Source of the DNA: Colwellia psychrerythraea
GTDB lineage: Bacteria; Pseudomonadota; Gammaproteobacteria; Enterobacterales; Alteromonadaceae
Assembly (NCBI RefSeq): GCF_000764185.1
Contig: NZ_JQEC01000016.1
Coordinates: forward strand, 1-64,000
Reading direction: 5' to 3'
Length of the DNA: 64,000 bases
Position numbers and translations under genes: made by a program
In this document: piece after piece, positions 46,073-54,004 of the stretch
How positions within the stretch are numbered: the first letter of the stretch is position 1
Layout: each line of letters starts with the position of its first letter
Notes under the pieces: generated by a model
Told to the model about the DNA's origin: nothing
Databases searched by the model: none
What the model saw: only the letters and a program-made list of their open reading frames with translations

Positions 46073-46210
46073 ATGTCTAATGAGCTACAGCGTTGCCCAA
46101 CACTACCTGACGTTATTGTTTATGATTTCTTTATTAACTCAATATTCGACTCTGTTACTCGCGCTCTTATTCACACGCTTACACCTTCAGTAAACGTAAA
46201 GGAAGTTTAA
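46073..46210 (+). CDS. 45-residue ORF made from a duplicated tssE/tssF boundary
   Basis: It begins MSNELQR, like TssF (MSDELLP), and ends LPDVIVYD-FF, FDSVTRA, SVNVKEV, like the TssE tail LPEVVVYD, LDSVTRS, VSVKEL. The DNA at the two junctions is also alike (AAGGAA-TTTAA, 2 bp, ATGTCT). A tandem duplication of the segment spanning the tssE end and tssF start yields exactly this small head-to-tail ORF. It has stayed open despite divergence. Product and role unknown. Confidence 0.45.
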   Translation: MSNELQRCPTLPDVIVYDFFINSIFDSVTRALIHTLTPSVNVKEV

Positions 46211-46212
46211 TT

Positions 46213-48048
46213 ATGTCTGACGAGCTACTGCCATTTTATGAAAAAGAATTGGTGTATATACGCCAACTCGGTGCTGAGTTCTCTAAAGAACACCCTAAAA
46301 TAGCCTCACGTTTAGGTATTAATAATGACACCATTGAAGACCCACATGTTTCACGTTTAATTGAAAGCTTTGCCTTTTTAAATGCTCGAATTCAGCATAA
46401 GCTTGATGATGACTTTCCCGAGATAAGTGATGCCCTACTAGGTACTTTGTACCCGCATTATCAGCGCCCTATTCCGGCCATGTCTATTGTGCAGTTTGTT
46501 GCCGATAAAGAGCAGCTTGACTCAAATTACACCATAGCAAGCGGGACTTTATTAGAAACAACACAGTTTCAAGGTGAGAATTGCCGTTTTACCACCAGTT
46601 ATGAAATCCCTTTATTACCCATTGAAGTAACCTCTGCCAGTTTAATGGCTAAGCCTTTTTTCACGCCAGGCTCTGCAAATATTAGAGGTGCAGATAGTGT
46701 GCTTAAAATTTCCCTTAAAACCTTTTCTAAAGATATAAATTTTGCCGATCTAGAGATTGATAAACTACGTTTTTATCTTAAAGGCCAAGCGCAACATATA
46801 AACCCGCTGTATGAAATGTTACTCAATGATTGTAACCGTACTTTTATGGCGACTTCTGAGCAAGATACTCAGCCCGTTGACTTAGGCATGAAAGCAATTC
46901 AATCGGTGGGATTTTCAACAAGTGAAGGTATGTTGCCATACCCAGATTCCTCTTTTATAGGCTACCGGTTATTAACAGAATATTTTGCCTTCCCTGAAAA
47001 ATTCATGTTTATTGATATTGTAGGCGTTGCTAAAAAATTAGTAGAGCATGATGGTGATACCCTAGACTTTTATATTTACCTCAATAATATGAATGTTGAG
47101 CTTGAGCATAATATTTCAAAGTCGACCTTCAACTTAGGTTGTACACCAGTGGTGAATTTATTTGCCCACAGCGCTGACCCAATAAAACTAGAGCATACTC
47201 AGCACGAATATAAGGTTACCCCTGATTCGCGCCGCTCAACGGGTTATGAAGTTTATAGTATTGATAATGTAACCGCGTCTTCATATTATGGCGACGATGT
47301 CGATTTCCTGCCTTTTTATGGCATGAATCACGAGCAGCAAGAAAATAATTCTCATTCATTTTGGTTTGCCGCACGCCGTAATGCCAAGCTTGATACCTAT
47401 GATAGAGATGAAGGCACGGATGTATTTTTATCGTTAGTAGATTTATCGTTTAATCCGAATATCCCTGAAGATCGCACTATTACTATTGAAACTACTTGTA
47501 GTAATAGAGATTTACCGCAAAAATTACCTTATTCTGTCGGTGAGTCTCAACTACAATGTACCGACAGTGCACCTCCTTGTTCGGCAATACGCTATTTAAT
47601 GCAGCCAACTGCGGTTATCAGACCGCCACTTCGCGATCATGCAAGGTGGCGTTTAATTTCTCATTTGAATTTGAACTTTTTATCACTTACCGGTGGTAAT
47701 AATGCCTGTTTGGCCTTAAAAGAAATTCTGCGTTTGTATGACTTTAAAGGCTCAGCAGTTACCCGAACATTGATAGAATCTATTAGTAAAGTAGAAGCAA
47801 AATCTATTAGCGCCCCCCTCACAATTGATGGTTATACAGCTATGTGTCGCGGCATCGAAATCACAGTGAACATTGATGATTCGTTATTGAGTGGCAGTAG
47901 TGTTTTCCTATTTTCGAGCGTGTTAGAGCACTTTTTTGGCTTATATTGCTCTATAAACTCATTTACTCGATTACTAATAAAAACAAAAAATAAAGAAGGT
48001 TATTTTAAGAAATGTCCACCGCGAGCTGGCGAAAAAATACTGCTGTAA
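46213..48048 (+). CDS. tssF: T6SS baseplate protein TssF
   Basis: 611 residues, normal size. The hallmark start is LLPFYEKELVYIRQLGAEFS, then HPKIASRLG, DPHVSRLIESFAFLNARIQH and DFPEISDALLGTLYPHY. It forms the TssF2G wedge of the baseplate. The C-terminus ends in RAGEKILL and overlaps tssG by 37 bp. Confidence 0.96.
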   Translation: MSDELLPFYEKELVYIRQLGAEFSKEHPKIASRLGINNDTIEDPHVSRLIESFAFLNARIQHKLDDDFPEISDALLGTLYPHYQRPIPAMSIVQFVADKEQLDSNYTIASGTLLETTQFQGENCRFTTSYEIPLLPIEVTSASLMAKPFFTPGSANIRGADSVLKISLKTFSKDINFADLEIDKLRFYLKGQAQHINPLYEMLLNDCNRTFMATSEQDTQPVDLGMKAIQSVGFSTSEGMLPYPDSSFIGYRLLTEYFAFPEKFMFIDIVGVAKKLVEHDGDTLDFYIYLNNMNVELEHNISKSTFNLGCTPVVNLFAHSADPIKLEHTQHEYKVTPDSRRSTGYEVYSIDNVTASSYYGDDVDFLPFYGMNHEQQENNSHSFWFAARRNAKLDTYDRDEGTDVFLSLVDLSFNPNIPEDRTITIETTCSNRDLPQKLPYSVGESQLQCTDSAPPCSAIRYLMQPTAVIRPPLRDHARWRLISHLNLNFLSLTGGNNACLALKEILRLYDFKGSAVTRTLIESISKVEAKSISAPLTIDGYTAMCRGIEITVNIDDSLLSGSSVFLFSSVLEHFFGLYCSINSFTRLLIKTKNKEGYFKKCPPRAGEKILL

Positions 48049-49172
48049 TAGATACATTAGCTCAGTACCCTTATCAGTTTTCTTTTAAGCAAACTGTTCG
48101 GTTGATTGAGCGCAGTAATAACTATAATGATTTGGTTGAAACTTCAGCAATTGCGTCTGTGGGTCGCTTTATGCCGCCACAATCTGAATGCATTCGCTTT
48201 ACCAGTCGACAATCGTTATCATTTCCTTCAGCTGAAATTTCATCTGTTGAACCCTTGTATCAAGCAAATTCTGAAAATAATCAATGGCGAGTTGAGCTTA
48301 ACTTTATCGGCTTAACCGGTAGCAATGGTGTCTTGCCTTATCACTACACCGAAACGGTATTGAAACGATTAAAACTTAAAGATAAAACCATTAGTGAGTT
48401 TTTTAATTTATTTAACCACAGGGCTGCCTCATTATTTTTTCAATCATCGGTGAAGTACTTTGCGCCACTGCAATATGAAAGAAGCCGACTAGGCAATATC
48501 AGTGCAACTGATATTAATAGCCTTCAGGAAAAAAATAGTAATACCAGTAAAAGCAGTAAACCTAAGACGACAACAGATAATTTCACCAAGATGTTATTGG
48601 CATTGGTTGGCTTGGGTACCGGCAACCTTACTGACCGCTTATACACTAAAGATGAATCACTGCTGCGTTATGCTGGACTATTAAGTAGCTCTGTACGCAC
48701 GGCTTCCGGCCTTAAGCAAATTATTGAAAGCCATTTTCAGTTACCGGTAGAAATAAAAGAGTTTGTTGGTCAATGGCAACCTTTAATTGATGATGTTCGA
48801 ACCAAATTACCAAATAACGGTGCTGCTGGACAAAATAATCAGTTAGGAAAGACGGTTATGTTAGGTAAAAGTGGTTTCTTTGCTCAAGGAAAAATCAATA
48901 TTATTTTAGGGCCATTAACCGCTAAACAATTAAAAAAATTCACCCCACAAACTCCTCACCTAAAAGCCTTAGATGAGTTTGTTCGGCTGTATTTAGGTTT
49001 TGAACACGATTATAGCTTTATCTTAAGAACGTTAAAAAAAGAATTGCCGAGTAAGGTAAGTTTTGCTACTGATAACAAACCCATTTTAGGCTGGACTAGT
49101 TGGTTATCGAGCAAATCTATCGATACTAAACACGGCAATGCCGTAGTTGATATACCTATTTCTAGGAGATAA
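48012..49172 (+). CDS. tssG: T6SS baseplate protein TssG
   Basis: 386 residues. It has the TssG pattern: YPYQFSFKQTVRLIER near the N-terminus, then VELNFIGLTGSNGVLPYHYT, FNLFNHRAASLFF and YAGLLSSSVRTASGLKQIIE. It completes the baseplate wedge with TssF and TssE. The start lies inside tssF (37-bp overlap), indicating coupled translation. Confidence 0.95.
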   Translation: MSTASWRKNTAVIDTLAQYPYQFSFKQTVRLIERSNNYNDLVETSAIASVGRFMPPQSECIRFTSRQSLSFPSAEISSVEPLYQANSENNQWRVELNFIGLTGSNGVLPYHYTETVLKRLKLKDKTISEFFNLFNHRAASLFFQSSVKYFAPLQYERSRLGNISATDINSLQEKNSNTSKSSKPKTTTDNFTKMLLALVGLGTGNLTDRLYTKDESLLRYAGLLSSSVRTASGLKQIIESHFQLPVEIKEFVGQWQPLIDDVRTKLPNNGAAGQNNQLGKTVMLGKSGFFAQGKINIILGPLTAKQLKKFTPQTPHLKALDEFVRLYLGFEHDYSFILRTLKKELPSKVSFATDNKPILGWTSWLSSKSIDTKHGNAVVDIPISRR

Positions 49173-49176
49173 AACT

Positions 49177-49617
49177 ATGATAGATTTTAGCCGTTTTAGT
49201 AACAATAAAAATTTACCACTAATGCCCCTTAATTTGGCATTTGTATTGTGTTTTATTACTTTGATTAGCGCCTGTTCAAGCAGTCGGCCCGCCAATGAAT
49301 TATCTGAGATCACAGTATTGACTCAAGGCGAGAGCATTAAAAAAAGGCCTGAAATGGCAGAAGCCTGCAAAGGATTTTATGTCAGCCCACAAAAATTAAA
49401 AGAGTTCTACCAACATGCCGCGCTCACCCATGAAAAACAAGGTAACGGCAATTATAAAGAGCTACCTTGTTATTCTTCAGGCCTAGCTTATATCGCTGAT
49501 GATGAATTTCATTGGGTGCTGCGCGCTGGCGGTGTTGCTGAGTTTTATAATGGCGAAAAGAGTTTTACCAAAATTTGCGGCGTTTCATGCTGCAACAATG
49601 TACAAGGCGTTTGTTAG
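49177..49617 (+). CDS. T6SS-linked lipoprotein of unknown function
   Basis: 146 residues from ATG 49177, which has AGGAG 8 nt upstream; an in-frame ATG at 49147 lies inside tssG. The lipoprotein signal ends LISACSSS. The mature part is Cys-rich at its end (KICGVSCCNNVQGVC) with earlier EACKGFY and LPCYSSG, suggesting disulphide bonds. It sits between tssG and clpV, so it probably serves the T6SS envelope complex, but I do not recognise the family. Confidence 0.7.
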   Translation: MIDFSRFSNNKNLPLMPLNLAFVLCFITLISACSSSRPANELSEITVLTQGESIKKRPEMAEACKGFYVSPQKLKEFYQHAALTHEKQGNGNYKELPCYSSGLAYIADDEFHWVLRAGGVAEFYNGEKSFTKICGVSCCNNVQGVC

Positions 49618-49686
49618 TACTAACAAACTTATGTAATGAAGTGATATCAAGTGAATTAACATCACTTGAACAAAGAGGGAATAGAT

Positions 49687-52380
49687 ATGGTTACAATTGA
49701 TTTAAAATCATTAGTCGGTAGGTTGAATGAAACCTCTCGTAATGCACTAGAAGGAGCTGCGGGACTGTGTCTTTCACGTACTCATTACAATGTTGAGATT
49801 GAGCACTGGTTATTAAAATTATTGGAAGTACCTGATAGCGATATTTTGGCTATTTTTGATAAGTTTGATATTGATCTGGGCAAAATCCATCAAGACTTAA
49901 ACAGAGAATTGGACCGTATTAAAGGCGGCAATACCAGAGCACCAGCGTTATCTCCAAGCATTGTTGATATCAGCAAAAATGCCTGGATGCTCGCCTCCGT
50001 TGAATATGGTCACGGCGTTGCAACGTCTGCGCATATATTAACGGCGTTATTGCTTGATGACAGTATGCGTCAATCAACATCTGCATTATCAGGTGAGTTA
50101 AAGAAAATTCAACCAGAGTCACTACGTGAAGTAACTCGTGCTATTGTTGGTACAACTGCTGAGTCACTCTCTAGCGCGATGGGTGATACATCTAATAGCA
50201 AGGCGCCAATGCCTGGTGCGCCAAGTAAAACACCATCATTAGATAAGTTCACCGTGAACTTAACTGAAGATGCAAAACAAGGCAAAATCGATGCTATTTT
50301 AGGTCGTGATGAAGAAATTCGTCAAATCATTGATATTTTGATTCGTCGTCGTCAAAACAACCCTATTTTAACCGGTGAAGCTGGTGTTGGTAAAACCGCC
50401 GTAGTAGAAGGTTTCGCTTTACGTATCGCAGCAGGCGACGTGCCTGATGCACTAAAAGATGTTTGTGTGCGCACGCTCGATTTAGGTTTACTACAAGCCG
50501 GTGCTAGTGTTAAAGGTGAATTTGAAAATCGTTTAAAATCAGTGATAGCTGAAGTAAAAGCATCACCCCAACCTATTATCATGTTCATTGATGAAGCACA
50601 TACCTTAATTGGTGCAGGTGGTAAAGAAGGCCAAGGCGACGCAGCTAATTTATTAAAGCCTGCATTAGCACGTGGTGAGCTACGTACCATAGCCGCAACT
50701 ACTTGGGCAGAATATAAAAAATATTTTGAACGAGATCCGGCACTAACACGTCGTTTCCAAGTGGTTAAAATTGAAGAGCCCAGTGAAGAAAAAGCCATCA
50801 ATATGATGCGCGCCATAGCTAACGTATTACAAAACCATCATGGCGTACGTATTATGGATGAAGCGATTGTTGATTCAGTGAAATTATCTAGTCGTTATAT
50901 TACCTCTCGTCAGCTTCCTGATAAGTCAGTGAGTTTACTTGATACAGCCTGTGCAAGGGTATCATTAAGCCAAAGTGCGACGCCTGAAGCGGTTGAAAAT
51001 ACTCGCCGAAATATTACTCAAGCGAAAACAACAATAAAGTCGTTAGAGCGAGAACAAGCGACATTAGGTAACCATCAAGAAACTATTGCTGAATTAACTG
51101 AACAACAAACAGCTTTTACTGAGTTACTTGTTAAGCAAGAAGCTCAATGGAAAAAAGAGTTAGCGGTTGTTACAAAAATTCATGCATTACAGAAAAAAAT
51201 TGAAGCTACACTGAATGTTCCCGAGAGCACTGATGGGAATGTAAAAGATGATGGTAAGAACAAAACTGAAATATTAACCGCTGACGAAGTCGCTGCAACC
51301 AAAGAAGAGTTACATGCTCTTATGGCATCATTAACTGAAATGCAAGGTGATGAGCCTATGATTCAAGTGAATGTAGGCAGTCAAGCCATTGCAGAAGTTG
51401 TTGCTAACTGGACTGGTATTCCTGTTGGTAAAATGGTTTCCAACGAAATCAAAGCAATCATGGGTCTAAAAGATATTTTACAAAAACGTATCATTGGTCA
51501 AGACCATGCATTAGAAGCTATCGCTGAATGTATTAAAACATCACGTGCCGGCTTAACTGATCCACGTAAACCTATTGGGGTTTTCTTTATGGTAGGCTCA
51601 AGTGGTATCGGTAAAACCGAAACCGCACTGGCGCTTGCTGATGAATTATACGGTGGTGAACAAAACATCACTTGCATCAATATGTCAGAGTTCAAAGAAG
51701 AGCATAAAGTATCTATGTTGCTTGGCTCTCCTCCTGGTTATGTTGGTTATGGTGAAGGCGGGGTTTTAACCGAAGCTGCTCGTAGAAAACCACACAGTAT
51801 TATCTTACTTGATGAAATGGAAAAAGCTCATCCTGGCGTACAAGATATTTTCTATAACTTATTTGATAAAGGTACCATCAAAGATGGTGAAGGTCGTGAT
51901 ATCGATTTTAGAAATACCATTATCATTATGACCTCAAATGCCGGTGAAGAGCATATCCGCGCTATTTGTGCACAAAGTGAAGAATTGCCTGATCCTGAAG
52001 TATTATTAGATAACTTTAGACCTCAGCTACTGAACTATTTCAAACCAGCATTCCTTGGTCGTACAACCGTAATTCCTTATTACCCTCTGGGTGATGAGAA
52101 CTTACTGAAGATATGTAAAATCAATATGAATCGCATTGCTAAACGCGTTAAAGAGCACTACAACGCTACCTTTAGTTATGATGAAGAAGTGATGCTGCAT
52201 ATTCTTGCTAGAAGCCAAGAAGTTGATACAGGTGCACGTAATATTGAAAATATTTTAACCCGAACTTTATTACCTGAAATGGCGGTTGAGTGTTTAACTA
52301 AGCTCTCTAATAATGAGCAAATATCTCATATCGAGGTAAATGTTAATGAGGAAGGTTTATTTACCTACCAATTAACATAA
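49687..52380 (+). CDS. clpV: T6SS sheath-recycling AAA+ ATPase ClpV (TssH)
   Basis: 897 residues from ATG 49687 with GAGGGA just upstream; a TTG frame begins at 49666. The N-terminal Clp-N domain (about 1-150) binds the sheath. AAA1 has Walker A GEAGVGKT (near 230) and Walker B IMFIDEAHTL. A shortened middle coiled coil lies near 430-520. AAA2 has SSGIGKTETALAL (near 640), IILLDEMEKAHPGV and SNAG. It unfolds contracted TssB/TssC sheath. Last gene of the plus arm; a strong terminator follows. Confidence 0.96.
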   Translation: MVTIDLKSLVGRLNETSRNALEGAAGLCLSRTHYNVEIEHWLLKLLEVPDSDILAIFDKFDIDLGKIHQDLNRELDRIKGGNTRAPALSPSIVDISKNAWMLASVEYGHGVATSAHILTALLLDDSMRQSTSALSGELKKIQPESLREVTRAIVGTTAESLSSAMGDTSNSKAPMPGAPSKTPSLDKFTVNLTEDAKQGKIDAILGRDEEIRQIIDILIRRRQNNPILTGEAGVGKTAVVEGFALRIAAGDVPDALKDVCVRTLDLGLLQAGASVKGEFENRLKSVIAEVKASPQPIIMFIDEAHTLIGAGGKEGQGDAANLLKPALARGELRTIAATTWAEYKKYFERDPALTRRFQVVKIEEPSEEKAINMMRAIANVLQNHHGVRIMDEAIVDSVKLSSRYITSRQLPDKSVSLLDTACARVSLSQSATPEAVENTRRNITQAKTTIKSLEREQATLGNHQETIAELTEQQTAFTELLVKQEAQWKKELAVVTKIHALQKKIEATLNVPESTDGNVKDDGKNKTEILTADEVAATKEELHALMASLTEMQGDEPMIQVNVGSQAIAEVVANWTGIPVGKMVSNEIKAIMGLKDILQKRIIGQDHALEAIAECIKTSRAGLTDPRKPIGVFFMVGSSGIGKTETALALADELYGGEQNITCINMSEFKEEHKVSMLLGSPPGYVGYGEGGVLTEAARRKPHSIILLDEMEKAHPGVQDIFYNLFDKGTIKDGEGRDIDFRNTIIIMTSNAGEEHIRAICAQSEELPDPEVLLDNFRPQLLNYFKPAFLGRTTVIPYYPLGDENLLKICKINMNRIAKRVKEHYNATFSYDEEVMLHILARSQEVDTGARNIENILTRTLLPEMAVECLTKLSNNEQISHIEVNVNEEGLFTYQLT

Positions 52381-52434
52381 CTGAAATTGAACTAAGACAG
52401 AACTAAGGCTCAGTTATGTAAATAACGAGTAAAA

Positions 52435-52470
52435 CATCAACGGCTACGCTAACTAGCGTAGCCGTTGATG
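52435..52470 (+). terminator. Strong 16-bp hairpin terminator after clpV
   Basis: CATCAACGGCTACGCT (52435-52450) pairs perfectly with 52455-52470 across a 4-nt loop (AACT), followed by CTTATTTTAG. It separates the T6SS plus arm from the TPR operon. Confidence 0.85.
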
Positions 52471-52549
52471 CTTATTTTAGCTTTCTAAAAAACCTAAATA
52501 TTAACCCTATGACGAGCTCAATTAGCCAACATCAAATGAAGTATCTTTA

Positions 52550-54004
52550 ATGAAAGCCACAGTCACAAACCTCTTTGTACATTTCATTTATGTAAGCTTA
52601 TTTTCGTTCGGCTTATTTGTTAGCACTTATTGTGCCGCTGCAGAAGTAAAAAACTATCAAAATCAGCTAGCAGTAATTGATAAAGCACACCAAGAATTTA
52701 CAAACGACTTTTATAATAAAATAATTAAAACAGCAAAACTCAAAGCAGCCCGTTTCAACTCTCTTGAGGCTTTATCCCAAGCCATAATAAATGAAATCAA
52801 CCTCAAAAAACCGATTAAAGCGACGGCCTTGATCATCAGAAATCAATTTTTGTTAACGCGCAACTATTACGATCCTAAAGTCATTTTATTGATTAAGCAG
52901 TTACTCGATAATAATGTTTTAATAAATGCTCAGGACTTGATCAGCAAAATTAATGACCAAGGCGATGATGGGGTTAACGCCCAACTTAGCTACCTGCTAG
53001 CAGACTTTTACTTTCAACGTAAAAATTGGCCTAAAGTACTAACTTACCTCAAAGATAATATGAGTGAATTACCTATAGAGCAATATCATCACGCACAATT
53101 AATGACCGGTATTTCTTTGCAAAAACAAGGCGAACATCACCGCTCTATAAAGGCCTATGAAAAAGTTGTCGCTAGTAGTGAATATTATGCTGCTGCACAA
53201 TTTAATATGGCACTCGCTAATATCAGGCAAGGTTGGTGGACTGATGGCCATCAAATTATTTCACAGCTATTAACCTCACAAGAAACGGAAAATAAAGAGA
53301 AAGCCCTAAACCGTTTATATATCACGCTAGGTTATTCTCTACTCAATCAAGCCTACTACCGCAATGCCAGAAAAACCTTCCAACTGGTTGGCCTTAATAG
53401 CCGATATAGTAATCAAGCGTTATTGGGCATTGCCTTAACTGCCGCACATCAAGACGATTATATTGGTGCGTTAAATGCCACTCGCTTTTTAAAAGACAAA
53501 AAACAAGATGACTTACCCATTGATGAAGCCTATTTATTGATGCCTTTTTTCTATGAAAAATCACAGCAACTAGCCACAGCATCACTCGGTTATTCACAAG
53601 CATCTGGTTATTATCAAGACAAGATAAATTCCATGAATCGCTTAATTAATTCACCACTTATTCTCAAAAAAGCCACTATGGCAATGAGTGAAAATTCTGT
53701 TATGAGCATTGCTAATGCTAACTCAGATGCTAATAACAAAACCCGAGTCGATTTTTTGGCAAATTACCCTAAGTATTTTTTTAGTCAACGTCAAAATATG
53801 CTGGCTTTTAAAGATTCACTTACAAGGTTAAACAAGCCCCAAATTAGCAAAAAAATTACTGCGCTTAATGACGAATATGAAAATATCACCATCATGATGG
53901 CAAAAAGTATCATGCAAAATAGAGTGTCTCAATTAAGTAGCTATTTAAATCAATCTAGGTATGGCTTGGCCAGACTTTATGACAACAATACGGTTGAACA
54001 GTAA
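52550..54004 (+). CDS. Exported TPR protein, Agl/Glt-like operon gene 1
   Basis: 484 residues with an N-terminal signal peptide (cleavage near YCAAAEV), so periplasmic. The body is all-helical TPR repeats (about 120-370), for example LSYLLADFYFQRKNWPKVL, LMTGISLQKQGEHHRSIKAY and AQFNMALANIRQGWWTDGHQ. The last 100 residues are helical and polar. It overlaps the next gene by one base (TAATG). With the two TPR lipoproteins downstream it resembles the periplasmic/outer-membrane TPR part (GltD/GltE type) of the Agl/Glt machine. Confidence 0.82.
   Translation: MKATVTNLFVHFIYVSLFSFGLFVSTYCAAAEVKNYQNQLAVIDKAHQEFTNDFYNKIIKTAKLKAARFNSLEALSQAIINEINLKKPIKATALIIRNQFLLTRNYYDPKVILLIKQLLDNNVLINAQDLISKINDQGDDGVNAQLSYLLADFYFQRKNWPKVLTYLKDNMSELPIEQYHHAQLMTGISLQKQGEHHRSIKAYEKVVASSEYYAAAQFNMALANIRQGWWTDGHQIISQLLTSQETENKEKALNRLYITLGYSLLNQAYYRNARKTFQLVGLNSRYSNQALLGIALTAAHQDDYIGALNATRFLKDKKQDDLPIDEAYLLMPFFYEKSQQLATASLGYSQASGYYQDKINSMNRLINSPLILKKATMAMSENSVMSIANANSDANNKTRVDFLANYPKYFFSQRQNMLAFKDSLTRLNKPQISKKITALNDEYENITIMMAKSIMQNRVSQLSSYLNQSRYGLARLYDNNTVEQ

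Noticed and set aside
50352-50816. 154-codon minus-strand frame inside clpV
   Set aside because: Shadow of the conserved AAA+ coding sequence; no start signal and no recognisable product.
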